Source: Bradyrhizobium hereditatis (GTDB taxonomy: Bacteria; Pseudomonadota; Alphaproteobacteria; Rhizobiales; Xanthobacteraceae). From it: a stretch of 64,000 nucleotides of DNA. This document shows positions 8,257 through 16,881 of this stretch, one piece after another (positions within the stretch are counted from its first letter, which is position 1; every line of letters begins with the position of its first letter). Both the position numbers and the translations under genes were made by a program. The stretch lies in the NCBI RefSeq assembly GCF_020329435.1, contig NZ_JAGKJK010000008.1:1-64000 (forward strand), read 5' to 3'. The notes beneath the pieces are model-generated. The model did not search any database and was not told the origin of the DNA. It saw nothing but the letters and a program-made list of their open reading frames with translations.

Positions 8257-9081
8257 CTACTTGACGCGCTCGATCAATTCCATCGCGCCCGCCGGTGCGC
8301 GTATCTTGCCCTCGTGAATTACATACGCAAACACGTCGCGCGGCATCTTCTTCGGCTTGGCCTTGTCGACCCGCGGCAGGTCGTCGGGCTCGCCGCCGCT
8401 GGCCCAGTCCTGGAAGCGCTTGGCCCAGGCGTCGAGCTGTTTCGGCGGATAGCAGGTCTTGATCTCGTCATTGCCCTTCTGCAGCCTCGCATAGACGAAG
8501 TCGCTGGCAACGTCGGCAATCGCCGGATATTTGCCGTGCTCGGCGAACACGACAGGCGTCTCGAATTGGCGCAGCAGCGCGATGAATTCCGGCACACAGA
8601 AACTGTCATGCCGCACCTCGACGACGTGGCGCAGCGCGCGGCCCTCGAGTCTACGCGGCAGAAGTTCGAGAAACTTGCCGAAATCGGCCTCGTCGAATTT
8701 TTTGGTGGGCGCGAACTGCCAGAGCACAGGACCGAGCCGGTCACCAAGCTCCAGCACGCCGGAATCGTAGAAGCGTTTGACGGAATCGCCGGCTTCCGCC
8801 AGCACCCGACGATTGGTCGCAAAGCGCGGCCCCTTCAATGAAAATACGAAACCATCGGGCACCTCGCGCGCCCATTTGCGAAAGCTCTCCGGCTTCTGCG
8901 AACCGTAGTACGTGCCGTTGATCTCGATCGAAGTAAGCTTTGACGCGGCGTAGGACAGCTCCTTCGACTGAGCCAGCTTCTCCGGATAAAACACCCCGCG
9001 CCACGGCTCGAAGGTCCAGCCGCCGATGCCGATATAGATGCTGCCGCTGTTCTTCGCGGTCGATTTCGCAGGCTTGCTCAC
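8257..9081 (-). CDS. DUF72 domain-containing protein
   Basis: The 274-residue protein is predicted to fold as a TIM barrel of the DUF72 (YecE-like) family. The motifs are 'IYIGIGGWTFEPWRGVFYP' at the start, 'EINGTYYGSQKPESF', 'FVFSLKGPRF', 'GPVLWQFAPTKKF' and 'HVVEVRHDSF'. No enzymatic reaction is established. The start is GTG at 9081. It is convergent with the TctC-like gene and downstream of the phasin-like gene but separated from it by a terminator. Confidence 0.88.
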   Translation of the reverse strand: MSKPAKSTAKNSGSIYIGIGGWTFEPWRGVFYPEKLAQSKELSYAASKLTSIEINGTYYGSQKPESFRKWAREVPDGFVFSLKGPRFATNRRVLAEAGDSVKRFYDSGVLELGDRLGPVLWQFAPTKKFDEADFGKFLELLPRRLEGRALRHVVEVRHDSFCVPEFIALLRQFETPVVFAEHGKYPAIADVASDFVYARLQKGNDEIKTCYPPKQLDAWAKRFQDWASGGEPDDLPRVDKAKPKKMPRDVFAYVIHEGKIRAPAGAMELIERVK

Positions 9082-9188
9082 GGGATAGCTCGTCGGGAAA
9101 TGGGAGAAACGGGGCCGGGCGATGTTAACTAAACCGGCCCTGATTGGCCAGTTTGTTGCTCAGGACGACGAAGCTCCAGGAAGGCTCG

Positions 9189-9217
9189 AAAAAGAGGCCC
9201 CGGAAAACCGAGGCCTC
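9189..9217 (-). terminator. Intrinsic terminator of the phasin-like gene
   Basis: Read on the minus strand, a 10-bp stem (GAGGCCTCGG / CCGGGGCCTC, one G-U pair) with a TTTT loop is followed directly by TTTTT. It lies about 35 nt after the stop at 9251. Confidence 0.85.
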
Positions 9218-9250
9218 GCGCTTCGTTCATTGCATCGTCTTGATATGAGC

Positions 9251-9859
9251 CTAGCGCTTGCCCTGCGTTGGCGGCGCCTTCCCCGCCAGTCCCTTGAAGG
9301 GGTCGAGGGTTTGCCTCGCAAGGCGGGTGTGGAGTTCGCAGATCCTCTGCGACTCGGAAACCGAGGTCTCGTAAGCCCGCTTCATAAATTCGGTCTGAAC
9401 CGTCATCGCCTTGTCGAGCGAACGAACTCCGCTGAGCTGCTCGACAAATGAGCCGAACTCCTCGAACGATTTCCTGGTGTAGTCGCGATAGGCGTTCGCG
9501 ATGGTCTGCAGGCTCACCGGCGCGGGCTCGGCCGGCGCGGGTTTGGCCGTGGGAGGCTCGGCGGGCGAGGGGGCTGCATCCGGCGTGGGCTCAGGCGCGG
9601 CGGTGACGGCCTCGACTGGCGCAACGGCTTCGACCGGCTCAGCGACGAGCGGTGGTTGGTCCCCCACCGGGCTTTCCACGACGGCCGGCTCCGGCTGCGG
9701 TTGCAGGGTCTGATCCGGGCTTTGCGGTTGAACGGGTTCCGGGCTCTGCAATTCGACAGGCGCGGGGCTCTGGCCGACGGTCGGCTTCTTCTTGCGCTCG
9801 CCTTTGCCTTTGCGCCGCCCGGATTTGCCGGCCGGCTTGGTGTCATCTGTCGTCGACAT
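9251..9859 (-). CDS. Phasin family protein with Pro/Ala-rich N-terminus
   Basis: Of 202 residues, the first ~100 are low-complexity: a Lys/Arg-rich patch (GKSGRRKGKGERKKK) followed by repeated Pro-Ala-Glu-Val tracts. Residues about 112-190 form an amphipathic helical phasin domain ('ANAYRDYTRKSFEEFGSFVEQLSG...SLDKAMTVQTEFMKRAYE'). Phasins coat polyhydroxyalkanoate granules. The basic plus Pro/Ala-rich arm resembles granule proteins that also touch DNA, but that is inference. It is monocistronic with its own terminator. A conventional phasin is encoded at 23641-24102. Confidence 0.78.
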   Translation of the reverse strand: MSTTDDTKPAGKSGRRKGKGERKKKPTVGQSPAPVELQSPEPVQPQSPDQTLQPQPEPAVVESPVGDQPPLVAEPVEAVAPVEAVTAAPEPTPDAAPSPAEPPTAKPAPAEPAPVSLQTIANAYRDYTRKSFEEFGSFVEQLSGVRSLDKAMTVQTEFMKRAYETSVSESQRICELHTRLARQTLDPFKGLAGKAPPTQGKR

Positions 9860-10074
9860 TGCTTTCCCCTATTCCCTGTCAAATCAAAGGTCGAGACTCC
9901 GCCATGTTTACGCTAGAATCGCGGTTGTTGCTTGTCAGTTGCGCGGCGCTCGCGTGGTGAGATTTTGGAGGCCGGTGCTGGCGGCCCGTTTTGTCGATGG
10001 CTCATGCCGGGACTACTCCTCCATACGTTCTTTCCGTGATATCAGTTCCCGTTCAGGCGTAGGGAAAATTGAGT

Positions 10075-10275
10075 ATGAATTCGCAATCAATCGCTGGTCT
10101 TTTGGGAGCCATCGTCGCTTCAATCGTGATGGTGGTCGCAATTGCCTACGGGCCGATCGGCCAGTACGGAAAGCCCGCCAAGCCGGCCAGCGTCCAGCAG
10201 GCCGCGCCGGCGGTTCAACAGGTTCCCGCGGCGCCGGCCCCGCGCGGGCCGGTGATTCGGGAAGTACCGAACTAG
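10075..10275 (+). CDS. Small single-pass membrane protein
   Basis: The 66-residue protein has one hydrophobic helix (about residues 7-26, LLGAIVASIVMVVAIAYGP) followed by a Pro/Ala/Gln-rich tail exposed on one side. AGGG at 10061-10064 gives good spacing to the ATG at 10075; a TTG two codons upstream is also possible. I do not recognise a family. Confidence 0.6.
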   Translation: MNSQSIAGLLGAIVASIVMVVAIAYGPIGQYGKPAKPASVQQAAPAVQQVPAAPAPRGPVIREVPN

Positions 10276-10591
10276 CTGATACCCGCTTGCGGAACGACGG
10301 TGGCGTTCCTATTTGGAACCTAACGGCGACGTTGACGCGTTAAAGCTCCGGCGCTGGGACGACCATGAATAGCCTGGCAGCGCCGGACGTACGCGTGCCT
10401 CTGTTCGTGGTCGTTGGCATTTTCAGAGCATTTTCAAGCGACGCATCCTTCGAATCCGACCCGGCGAGGCTACTGATTCGCCAGCGCCGGATAGACACCG
10501 GTTGATTTCATCCCCGTTTTCACCGTCCGGTCACCTCGTTCCTGAAGCTCGCCTTGGCAGGTTAGCCGGCTACGGATATACGCTGCCGGTC
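10276..10591. other. Gene-free stretch with a degenerate repeat
   Basis: No convincing ORF. About 10434-10505 holds 'gcattttcaagcgacgcatcc...gccggatagacaccggttg', which looks like a decayed copy of the repeat at 11729-11813 ('gcgttttcaagcgaagcatgc...atagcggttcgcg'). Confidence 0.45.
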
Positions 10592-11722
10592 ATGCATGAC
10601 ACCATTAAACCCGGCCCCGAAACCCCGTCGCAGGCCGGTTTGCCTGAGCTTTCGGTCGTTGTCCCCACCTTCAACGAGCGCGATAACGTCACCGTGCTGT
10701 ACCGGCGACTGGATGCCACGCTGGTCGGCATTGCCTGGGAAGTGGTCTTTGTCGACGACAACTCCCCTGACGGTACGTGGGAGGTGGTGCGGGCGCTGGC
10801 GCGAAATGATTCCCGCGTCCGCTGTATCCGCCGGATCGGACGGCGCGGATTGTCGGGCGCGTGCATAGAGGGCATCTTGGCCTCCAGCGCGCCCTATGCG
10901 GCGGTGATCGATGCCGACCTGCAGCACGACGAGACGCAACTGCCGAAAATGGTTGCGTTGCTGCGCAGCGGCGAGGCCGAGCTTGTGGTCGGCAGCCGCT
11001 ATATCGAAGGCGGTAGCGCCGACAGTTTCAACAAACAGCGGGCAGGGGCCAGCCAGCTTGCGACCGAGGTCGCCAAGCGCACGCTGAAGGTCGAGGTTGC
11101 CGATCCCATGAGCGGCTTCTTCATGATCCGCCGTGACCGTTTTGAGCAACTGGCGCCGCAGCTCTCGACCCAGGGATTCAAGATACTGCTCGACATCATC
11201 GCGACCGCGCAAGGCAAGCTGCGCACCGTCGAGATTCCCTACACATTCGGTTCGCGCCAGCATGGCGAGAGCAAGCTCGATTCCATGGTCGCGCTTGACT
11301 TCCTCGGCCTGGTGCTGGCCAAGCTGACACACGACGTGGTCTCGCTACGCTTCATCTTGTTCGCGATGGTTGGAGGTACCGGCCTGGTGGTGCATCTCGT
11401 GGCGCTGTTCATCGCGCATGAGATCTTCAAAGAGCCGTTTGCCGAGGCGCAGACCGCCGGCGCGCTGGTCGCCATGACCAGCAATTTCATCCTGAACAAT
11501 TTCCTCACCTATCGCGACCAGCGGCTGAAGGGATTTGCGATCCTGCGCGGCCTGTTACTGTTCTATCTCGTTTGCGGCGTCGGCCTGCTCGCCAATGTCG
11601 GTGTGGCGTTCTCGGTCTTCGAGCAGGAGCCGATCTGGTGGCTGGCGGGACTTGGAGGCGCGCTGATGGGCGTGGTCTGGAACTATGCGATGTCAGGCCT
11701 GTTCGTCTGGCGCAGGCGATGA
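10592..11722 (+). CDS. Family 2 glycosyltransferase fused to a GtrA-like membrane domain
   Basis: The 376-residue protein has two parts. Residues about 15-240 are a GT2 dolichol-phosphate-mannose-synthase-like domain: LSVVVPTFNERDNV, nucleotide/metal motif VVFVDDNSPDGTWE, VIDADLQHDE, GSRYIEGGS and later PYTFGSRQHGESKL. Residues about 255-375 are four hydrophobic helices of the GtrA type. Such fusions transfer a sugar to polyprenyl phosphate and help flip the product, feeding periplasmic glycosylation. The neighbouring GT39 enzyme is a plausible user of that donor. The start at 10592 fits the family N-terminus; the frame is open to 10502. Confidence 0.9.
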   Translation: MHDTIKPGPETPSQAGLPELSVVVPTFNERDNVTVLYRRLDATLVGIAWEVVFVDDNSPDGTWEVVRALARNDSRVRCIRRIGRRGLSGACIEGILASSAPYAAVIDADLQHDETQLPKMVALLRSGEAELVVGSRYIEGGSADSFNKQRAGASQLATEVAKRTLKVEVADPMSGFFMIRRDRFEQLAPQLSTQGFKILLDIIATAQGKLRTVEIPYTFGSRQHGESKLDSMVALDFLGLVLAKLTHDVVSLRFILFAMVGGTGLVVHLVALFIAHEIFKEPFAEAQTAGALVAMTSNFILNNFLTYRDQRLKGFAILRGLLLFYLVCGVGLLANVGVAFSVFEQEPIWWLAGLGGALMGVVWNYAMSGLFVWRRR

Positions 11723-11728
11723 TCCATA

Positions 11729-11813
11729 GCGTTTTCAAGCGAAGCATGCCCTCGGACGTGATCCGGGGATGGATAGCGGTTCGCGTGAAGAAAACGCGTC
11801 AGCACAATAGACT
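11729..11813. repeat. Dispersed intergenic repeat, type F
   Basis: The stretch 'gcgttttcaagcgaagcatgcc' to 'gcgtgaagaaaacgcgtcagcac' carries complementary ends (GCGTTTTC and GAAAACGC). It is continuous with the hairpin at 11814-11852. A degenerate relative lies at 10434-10505. Confidence 0.6.
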
Positions 11814-11852
11814 GGAGCCCGGTTCTGATCTGATCAGAACCGGGAGGGCTCC
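11814..11852 (+). promoter_or_regulatory. Hairpin covering the Shine-Dalgarno of the GT39 gene
   Basis: Arms CCCGGTTCTGATC (11818-11830) and GATCAGAACCGGG (11832-11844) pair perfectly around a single T. An outer GGAG/CTCC pair extends the stem past a 4-nt bulge. The only good ribosome-binding sequence for the ATG at 11856 is GGGAGGG at 11842-11848, which is the right arm and bulge of this hairpin. The repeat may therefore set or limit translation. Confidence 0.6.
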
Positions 11853-11855
11853 AAA

Positions 11856-13355
11856 ATGAACGCGAATGAGGCGCGGGTTGCCCTGAACACGGGTCTGGTG
11901 ATCCTGGGGCTGGTCGCGCTGCGCCTGATCGCCGCGGCGTTCACGCCGATCACCTTCGACGAAGCCTATTACTGGATGTGGTCGAAGCATCTCGCCGGCG
12001 GCTACTACGATCATCCGCCGATGGTCGCCGTGGTGATCCGGCTTGGCACTCTCATCGCAGGGGATACCGAGTTCGGTGTGCGGCTGGTCTCGATCCTGCT
12101 GGCGCTGCCGATGAGCTGGGCGATTTACCAGGCCGCCGCCATCCTGTTCGGCAGCCGGCGTGTCGCAGCCTCATCGGCAATCCTTCTCAACATCACACTG
12201 ATGGCCGCGGTCGGCACCATGATCGTCACGCCGGACGCGCCGCTGTTGGTTGCTTCCAGTCTCCTTCTGTTTGCGCTCGCCAAGGTGCTGCAGACCGGGC
12301 GCGGCGTGTGGTGGCTCGCAGTCGGCGCCGCCGCCGGCTGTGCGCTGCTGTCGAAATACACCGCGCTGTTCTTCGGGCCTGCGATCCTGATCTGGCTGAT
12401 CGCCGTTCCCAAGCTGCGGCATTGGCTGATCTCGCCTTGGCTTTATCTTGGCGGGCTCGTCGCGCTGTTGCTGTTTGCGCCGGTCATTCTCTGGAATGCC
12501 GAGCACCATTGGGTCTCCTTCATCAAGCAGATGGGGCGAGCGCGGATCGAGGATTTCCGGCCGGTCTACATCGCAGAACTGATTCCGACGCAGATCGCCT
12601 TCGCAACGCCGCTGGTCTGGATGCTCGGTGCGATGGGACTTTATGCGATCTTCCGCCGCCGCGCTGGCGCAACCCCGGCGCGTGCGCTCGTCAACACGAT
12701 GTTCTGGGTCATCGTCGCCTATTTTTTCTGGCATTCACTGCATGCGCGCGTGGAGGCCAACTGGTTTGCGCCGGTCTATCCGGCGTTTGCCATCGCCGCT
12801 GCGGTTGCTGCGCATCTGGTGCAATGGGAGCCGCGCTGGCAGCGCCTAGCCGATTTCTGCCGGCGCTGGGCAGCGCCGGCCGGCATTGTGATGTTCGCGC
12901 TGCTTGTCGTGCAGGCCAATACCGGCATGCTGTCGGGCTATCGCCGCGATGCCACTGTGCGCAGCGTCGGCATCGGCTGGCGCGAGACGGCGGCTGCGAT
13001 CGAAGCGGCGAGGGCGCGAACCGGCGCAACCTGCGTGCTGGCTTCGGATTATGGCACCACAGGCTGGCTCGCCTTCCATCTGCCGAAGGGCACCTGCGTC
13101 GCGCAACAGAGCCAGCGCGTTCGCTGGGTCAACATGTCCGAACCTGACGCGGCGCAGCTCGCCGGCCCGTTGCTCTATGTCCGCGAGCTCTTCCGGGATG
13201 ACGCTCCATTGACGGACCGGTTCGCCCGCGTAGACAAAATCGGGGAAGTCGAGCGCAAGCGCGGCCCGCTCCTGATCGAGACCTACGCGCTCCATCTGAT
13301 GCAGGGGCCGAAGGGCGACGTATTCGACCGCACGCCGCCGCCGGAATTGCAATAG
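11856..13355 (+). CDS. Glycosyltransferase family 39 (ArnT/PMT-like) membrane protein
   Basis: The 499-residue integral membrane enzyme is of the GT-C fold. The first loop after helix 1 has the family's acidic catalytic motif TFDEAYYWMW, followed by HLAGGYYDHPPMVA. Around ten hydrophobic helices follow, and a soluble C-terminal part starts near residue 350. It should transfer a sugar from a polyprenyl-phosphate donor in the periplasm to lipid A, protein or another acceptor. The GT2-GtrA gene just upstream could supply that donor. Translation may be influenced by the hairpin over its ribosome-binding site. It ends 7 nt from the convergent cyclase gene. Confidence 0.88.
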   Translation: MNANEARVALNTGLVILGLVALRLIAAAFTPITFDEAYYWMWSKHLAGGYYDHPPMVAVVIRLGTLIAGDTEFGVRLVSILLALPMSWAIYQAAAILFGSRRVAASSAILLNITLMAAVGTMIVTPDAPLLVASSLLLFALAKVLQTGRGVWWLAVGAAAGCALLSKYTALFFGPAILIWLIAVPKLRHWLISPWLYLGGLVALLLFAPVILWNAEHHWVSFIKQMGRARIEDFRPVYIAELIPTQIAFATPLVWMLGAMGLYAIFRRRAGATPARALVNTMFWVIVAYFFWHSLHARVEANWFAPVYPAFAIAAAVAAHLVQWEPRWQRLADFCRRWAAPAGIVMFALLVVQANTGMLSGYRRDATVRSVGIGWRETAAAIEAARARTGATCVLASDYGTTGWLAFHLPKGTCVAQQSQRVRWVNMSEPDAAQLAGPLLYVRELFRDDAPLTDRFARVDKIGEVERKRGPLLIETYALHLMQGPKGDVFDRTPPPELQ

Positions 13356-13362
13356 GTTCGGA

Positions 13363-15258
13363 TCATTCCGCAGCGTTGGGATGCGTGCGCTGATCCATCT
13401 TGGGGTGTTCGCCGTGCCACAGCCAGACCGCGAGGGTGCCCGACCTCCCGCGAATCTGCGCCTCGACTGGCCCGGCAAGGCTGCCGGTTTTCAGCCGCGC
13501 GCCGGTGCTTTCCGCCGCGATGCGCAGCGTATCGCTCAATGCCAGCCTGACATCGTGTTGGGCTGCCACTTCCATCAGGCGGCTCGCCACATTCACAGTG
13601 TCACCGGTCGCGGTAATGTGCTGATGGTTACGCCCGCCAAGGCGGGAGGCGATGATCGGTCCAAAGTGCGCGCCGATCTTGAAGCCGATCCGCGCCGCGA
13701 TTTGTGGCGGTAACGCCGCGATCCAGCGTTCGATCTTTACGCACAGCGCGATCGAACATTGCCCTGCGCGCGCGGCATCATCTGCTGATGCCTCCGGCAG
13801 GCCGAACAGGATCATGACCCCGTCGCCGAGGAAGCTCGTGATCACGCCGCCGCACCGCGTCACTTCTTTGTCGACCAGCGCGTGAAATTCCTGCAGCAGT
13901 CCCCGCGTGGCATCGGGATCGAGCGTTTCGCTGAGCGAGGTAAATCCCGACAGATCGACGAAGACGACGGCGGCATTCTGTCTGACCGGCGCGAGCAGAA
14001 AATCGGGATCGCGCGTCAGCCATTCCTGCAGGCCCGGCGTATGGAATTGTTCGAGCAGCTTGTTCTGCGCGGCGAGGTGCTGGGCGCTGCGCCGGCCCGA
14101 CCATAATTGCAACGTGCCGAACAGCACGATGGGCGGCACCGCCGCGGCCATCGTTGTCGCGGCGTCGAACCATATGCCATGTGCGAACGCAACCGTATTT
14201 GCGAGGGCCCATGCGAGCAATATCATGCTGACCGTCAGCAGCCCCATTACGTTGCGTCGCCACGCCAGCAAGCCCACCAGCAGCATCGGGAGCAGGATCG
14301 TTATGATGCCCTCTACGATGCGAACCTGCCGGTCGCGCACAAGCCCGTCGCCGGCGACCAGGTGCGTGATCGCGGTGGAAATGATTTCGACCCCCGGCAT
14401 CAGCGAATCGAACGGCGTCGGGAAGAAGTCGCCCGCGCCGGTCGCGGTCGCGCCGAGGACGATGATCCGGCCCGCAATGGCTTCCTTGTCGATGCTGCCG
14501 TCGATCAGATTTGCGGCGCTGACGGTGCGAATGGTTTGGCGCGGGCCGAAATAGGAAAGCGGCAGGGCGTAGCCGGAAGCGGTTGCGATCGGCCGGTCGC
14601 CGAACTTGAGACGGTCCGGTTCGATCGTCAGCTTCTCGCCGATCGCGACGGATGCGACACGGAGCGGGAACGACAACTCGATCCTGTCATGTGTGCGGAA
14701 CAACATTGGAACAGACAGCGGCGTGCCGGTCTGGCCTGTCGCCACGTTGGCGATGCCGACTTCCGTATGGTCGGCAAATGCCGGGAGCGGCAGCAGGAAG
14801 CGGTCAGCCTTCGGCAGATGGGCCAGCGGCCCATCGTTTTCTGCAGACGGCTGGATGGTATCCGAAAATACGGCCGCCGCCGCAAGCACGGTCGGGCGCG
14901 TTGCGAATGATTTCGCCAGCGCCGCGTCGCCCTCGGCAGGCCCCTTGTCGATCAGCAGCAGATCGACGGCAATGACCTTCGGCTCCAGCCGCGCGATCGC
15001 CTCGACGATTCCCGCGATCTCCGCGCGAGGCAGCGGATAGGTGCCGGCGAGCTTGACGATGTTGTCATCGATCGCAACGATCGTGACGACGTCCGGTGGC
15101 ACCTTGACGCCGCGCGCCAGCGTTCGCGCATCGGTCAATGCCGACTCCATCCGGTCGAGAAACCGCAAATAGCCGTTCGAATGGGCGAGCCAGATCGCGC
15201 CTGCCCACAGTCCCGTGCAGAGCAACGCAACCAGAATATGCAGACGTCGATGGCTCAT
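13363..15258 (-). CDS. CHASE2 sensor adenylate/guanylate cyclase
   Basis: The 631-residue protein runs: N-terminal membrane anchor (LHILVALLCTGLWAGAIWLA), extracytoplasmic CHASE2 domain to about residue 330 (VAIDDNIVKLAGTYPLPR, 'VIAVDLLLIDKG'), about three membrane helices near 340-415, then a class III cyclase domain. Catalytic features are VVFVDLSGFTSL, SFLGDGVMILFG and ATGDTVNVASRL. It should convert an outside signal into cyclic nucleotide. I chose the ATG at 15258 because the signal/anchor begins there; the extra 69 upstream codons overlap the FecR-like gene. The FecR-like gene ends 8 nt upstream, so the two are cotranscribed. Confidence 0.92.
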   Translation of the reverse strand: MSHRRLHILVALLCTGLWAGAIWLAHSNGYLRFLDRMESALTDARTLARGVKVPPDVVTIVAIDDNIVKLAGTYPLPRAEIAGIVEAIARLEPKVIAVDLLLIDKGPAEGDAALAKSFATRPTVLAAAAVFSDTIQPSAENDGPLAHLPKADRFLLPLPAFADHTEVGIANVATGQTGTPLSVPMLFRTHDRIELSFPLRVASVAIGEKLTIEPDRLKFGDRPIATASGYALPLSYFGPRQTIRTVSAANLIDGSIDKEAIAGRIIVLGATATGAGDFFPTPFDSLMPGVEIISTAITHLVAGDGLVRDRQVRIVEGIITILLPMLLVGLLAWRRNVMGLLTVSMILLAWALANTVAFAHGIWFDAATTMAAAVPPIVLFGTLQLWSGRRSAQHLAAQNKLLEQFHTPGLQEWLTRDPDFLLAPVRQNAAVVFVDLSGFTSLSETLDPDATRGLLQEFHALVDKEVTRCGGVITSFLGDGVMILFGLPEASADDAARAGQCSIALCVKIERWIAALPPQIAARIGFKIGAHFGPIIASRLGGRNHQHITATGDTVNVASRLMEVAAQHDVRLALSDTLRIAAESTGARLKTGSLAGPVEAQIRGRSGTLAVWLWHGEHPKMDQRTHPNAAE

Positions 15259-15266
15259 AAGCCTGT

Positions 15267-15794
15267 CTATTGTCCCAGTCTTGCCATCAGGGCCGCAACG
15301 CGCGCCGCTCCCCAACGCTTGACGACCAGCTCGCCTGACGTCTCGACATCGACACCCTCGCCAGGGCCGAGCACGACGCTGCCGCGGCCGGCGGATCGCG
15401 CGACGCTTACGCGGCCATCGACGACGAAGACGGAGGTCTTTCCGCTCTCGGCGTCGACAGCCCATTTGGTGCCGCGCACGGCGGCAATCGCTTGCGGCGT
15501 CACCACGTTGAACCTGACACGGCCCGGCTTCTTCGGCACCTCGAGCAGCAAGGCCTTGTTGCTGAGCTCAACGGAATCGACATGGCCGTCACGGTTGCGA
15601 TCCCTGAGCTCGAACTTAGCACCACCCTCGGCCACGATTGTGATCGCCCTCTCACAGCGCAGGGTTTGCGTTCCCTGAGCCGTCTGTGCGGACGTACAGC
15701 CTAGTGTTGCCGGCTGGGCCACTGCAGGTCCGGCGAATAATAGCAGGATGCCTGCGAACGCGATCGATCCGGCGCGTGCCAGCATCATTGTCAT
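15267..15794 (-). CDS. Secreted FecR-domain protein
   Basis: The 175-residue protein has a signal peptide (MTMMLARAGSIAFAGILLLF, cleavage near AVAQ). The FecR fold follows, with 'NVVTPQAIAAVRGTKWAVDA', 'TSVFVVDGRVSVARS' and 'VVLGPGEGVDV'. It lacks the cytoplasmic anti-sigma helix and transmembrane segment of true FecR, so it is probably a periplasmic ligand or partner domain. Its gene is 8 nt ahead of the CHASE2-cyclase gene. Together they look like a sensing pair in which this protein engages the CHASE2 domain. Confidence 0.85.
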   Translation of the reverse strand: MTMMLARAGSIAFAGILLLFAGPAVAQPATLGCTSAQTAQGTQTLRCERAITIVAEGGAKFELRDRNRDGHVDSVELSNKALLLEVPKKPGRVRFNVVTPQAIAAVRGTKWAVDAESGKTSVFVVDGRVSVARSAGRGSVVLGPGEGVDVETSGELVVKRWGAARVAALMARLGQ

Positions 15795-16055
15795 GGCAGT
15801 TCCCCTTGGGTACGGGCGAATACAGCGAATAAGGGTGATACGGTACCGTATCACGTGCCGCTCTCGGTGCAAAGGCGATGACCGGCGATAGTGTGTCTAT
15901 GGGTGGCCATTAAGGTTCGGTGATAGCTGCAATGCAAGAAACAGGGCACAAACGCTGCCGAACCGGCGCTTTAGCACCGAATTCTTGCTCGCCCCTGTCG
16001 GCCGAGCCGGGCGCCAACCGTCTTCCAATCGTTCAGTCCAAGAGGAGGTGTCGCC

Positions 16056-16751
16056 ATGTCCGGTTCCCCACTGAAACCCGCCGCCGAACTCGCACGCGCC
16101 AATGCCGTGCGCTTTCCCAACGAGAGCGCCGAGTACCGTCGTGCCCGCGAGCAATTATTGGCGGAGGAGATCGAACTGCGCCGTCATATAGAACGCGTCG
16201 CCGCGTTGCGCCGCGCGCTGCCGCCGGGCGGCCTGGTGACAAAGAACTACGAATTCGAAGGCGAGGGCGGCAAGGCGACCTTGCCGGACCTGTTCGGCGA
16301 CAAGCAGACGCTCGTGATCTACAGCTACATGTTCGGCCCGCAGCGCGAGCAGCTGTGCCCGATGTGCACGTCCTTCATGAGCACGTGGGAGGGAAAGCTG
16401 CCCGACATCGAACAGCGCATCGCCTTCGTGTTCATGGCGCGCTCGCCGATCGCGCGGCTGAGCGCGGCGAAGAAGGCACGCGGCTGGACACGGCATCGGA
16501 TCTATTCGGATGTATCGGGTGAGTACACGCGCGACTATGTCAGCGCTGCGGATGCGGACGTGCCCGGCTACAACGTCTTCACGCGGCGCGACGGCAGCAT
16601 CCGTCATTTCTGGTCCGGCGAAATGGGCTCGTCGACCGCCGATCCCGGACAGGATCCGCGCGGCGCGCCCGACATCGATCCGCTGTGGACCATTCTCGAC
16701 ACCACGCCGGAAGGACGCGGCAAGGATTGGTATCCGCGGCTGAGCTATTAG
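16056..16751 (+). CDS. DUF899 family thioredoxin-like protein
   Basis: The 231-residue protein carries the DUF899 signature: a helical N-terminus rich in Arg/Glu, then 'LPPGGLVTKNYEFEG', 'LVIYSYMFGP', and a redox-type motif CPMCTSFM (about residues 101-108). The end is conserved ('LDTTPEGRGKDWYPRLSY'). The fold is thioredoxin-like; no substrate is established. The ATG follows an AGAGGAGG purine run 13 nt upstream. It precedes the rtcB gene by 130 nt on the same strand. Confidence 0.85.
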   Translation: MSGSPLKPAAELARANAVRFPNESAEYRRAREQLLAEEIELRRHIERVAALRRALPPGGLVTKNYEFEGEGGKATLPDLFGDKQTLVIYSYMFGPQREQLCPMCTSFMSTWEGKLPDIEQRIAFVFMARSPIARLSAAKKARGWTRHRIYSDVSGEYTRDYVSAADADVPGYNVFTRRDGSIRHFWSGEMGSSTADPGQDPRGAPDIDPLWTILDTTPEGRGKDWYPRLSY

Positions 16752-16881
16752 CATCGCGCCCCTAAAGTTCGATGTCTTGAGTAATCTCCGCGAACCGATC
16801 TGACCTGTCTGGCGACCGAATAGGATCCTTGGGAGCCTTGAAGGGTTTCAGGATTGAAGTATTTCAGTTGCGGAGAATGAA

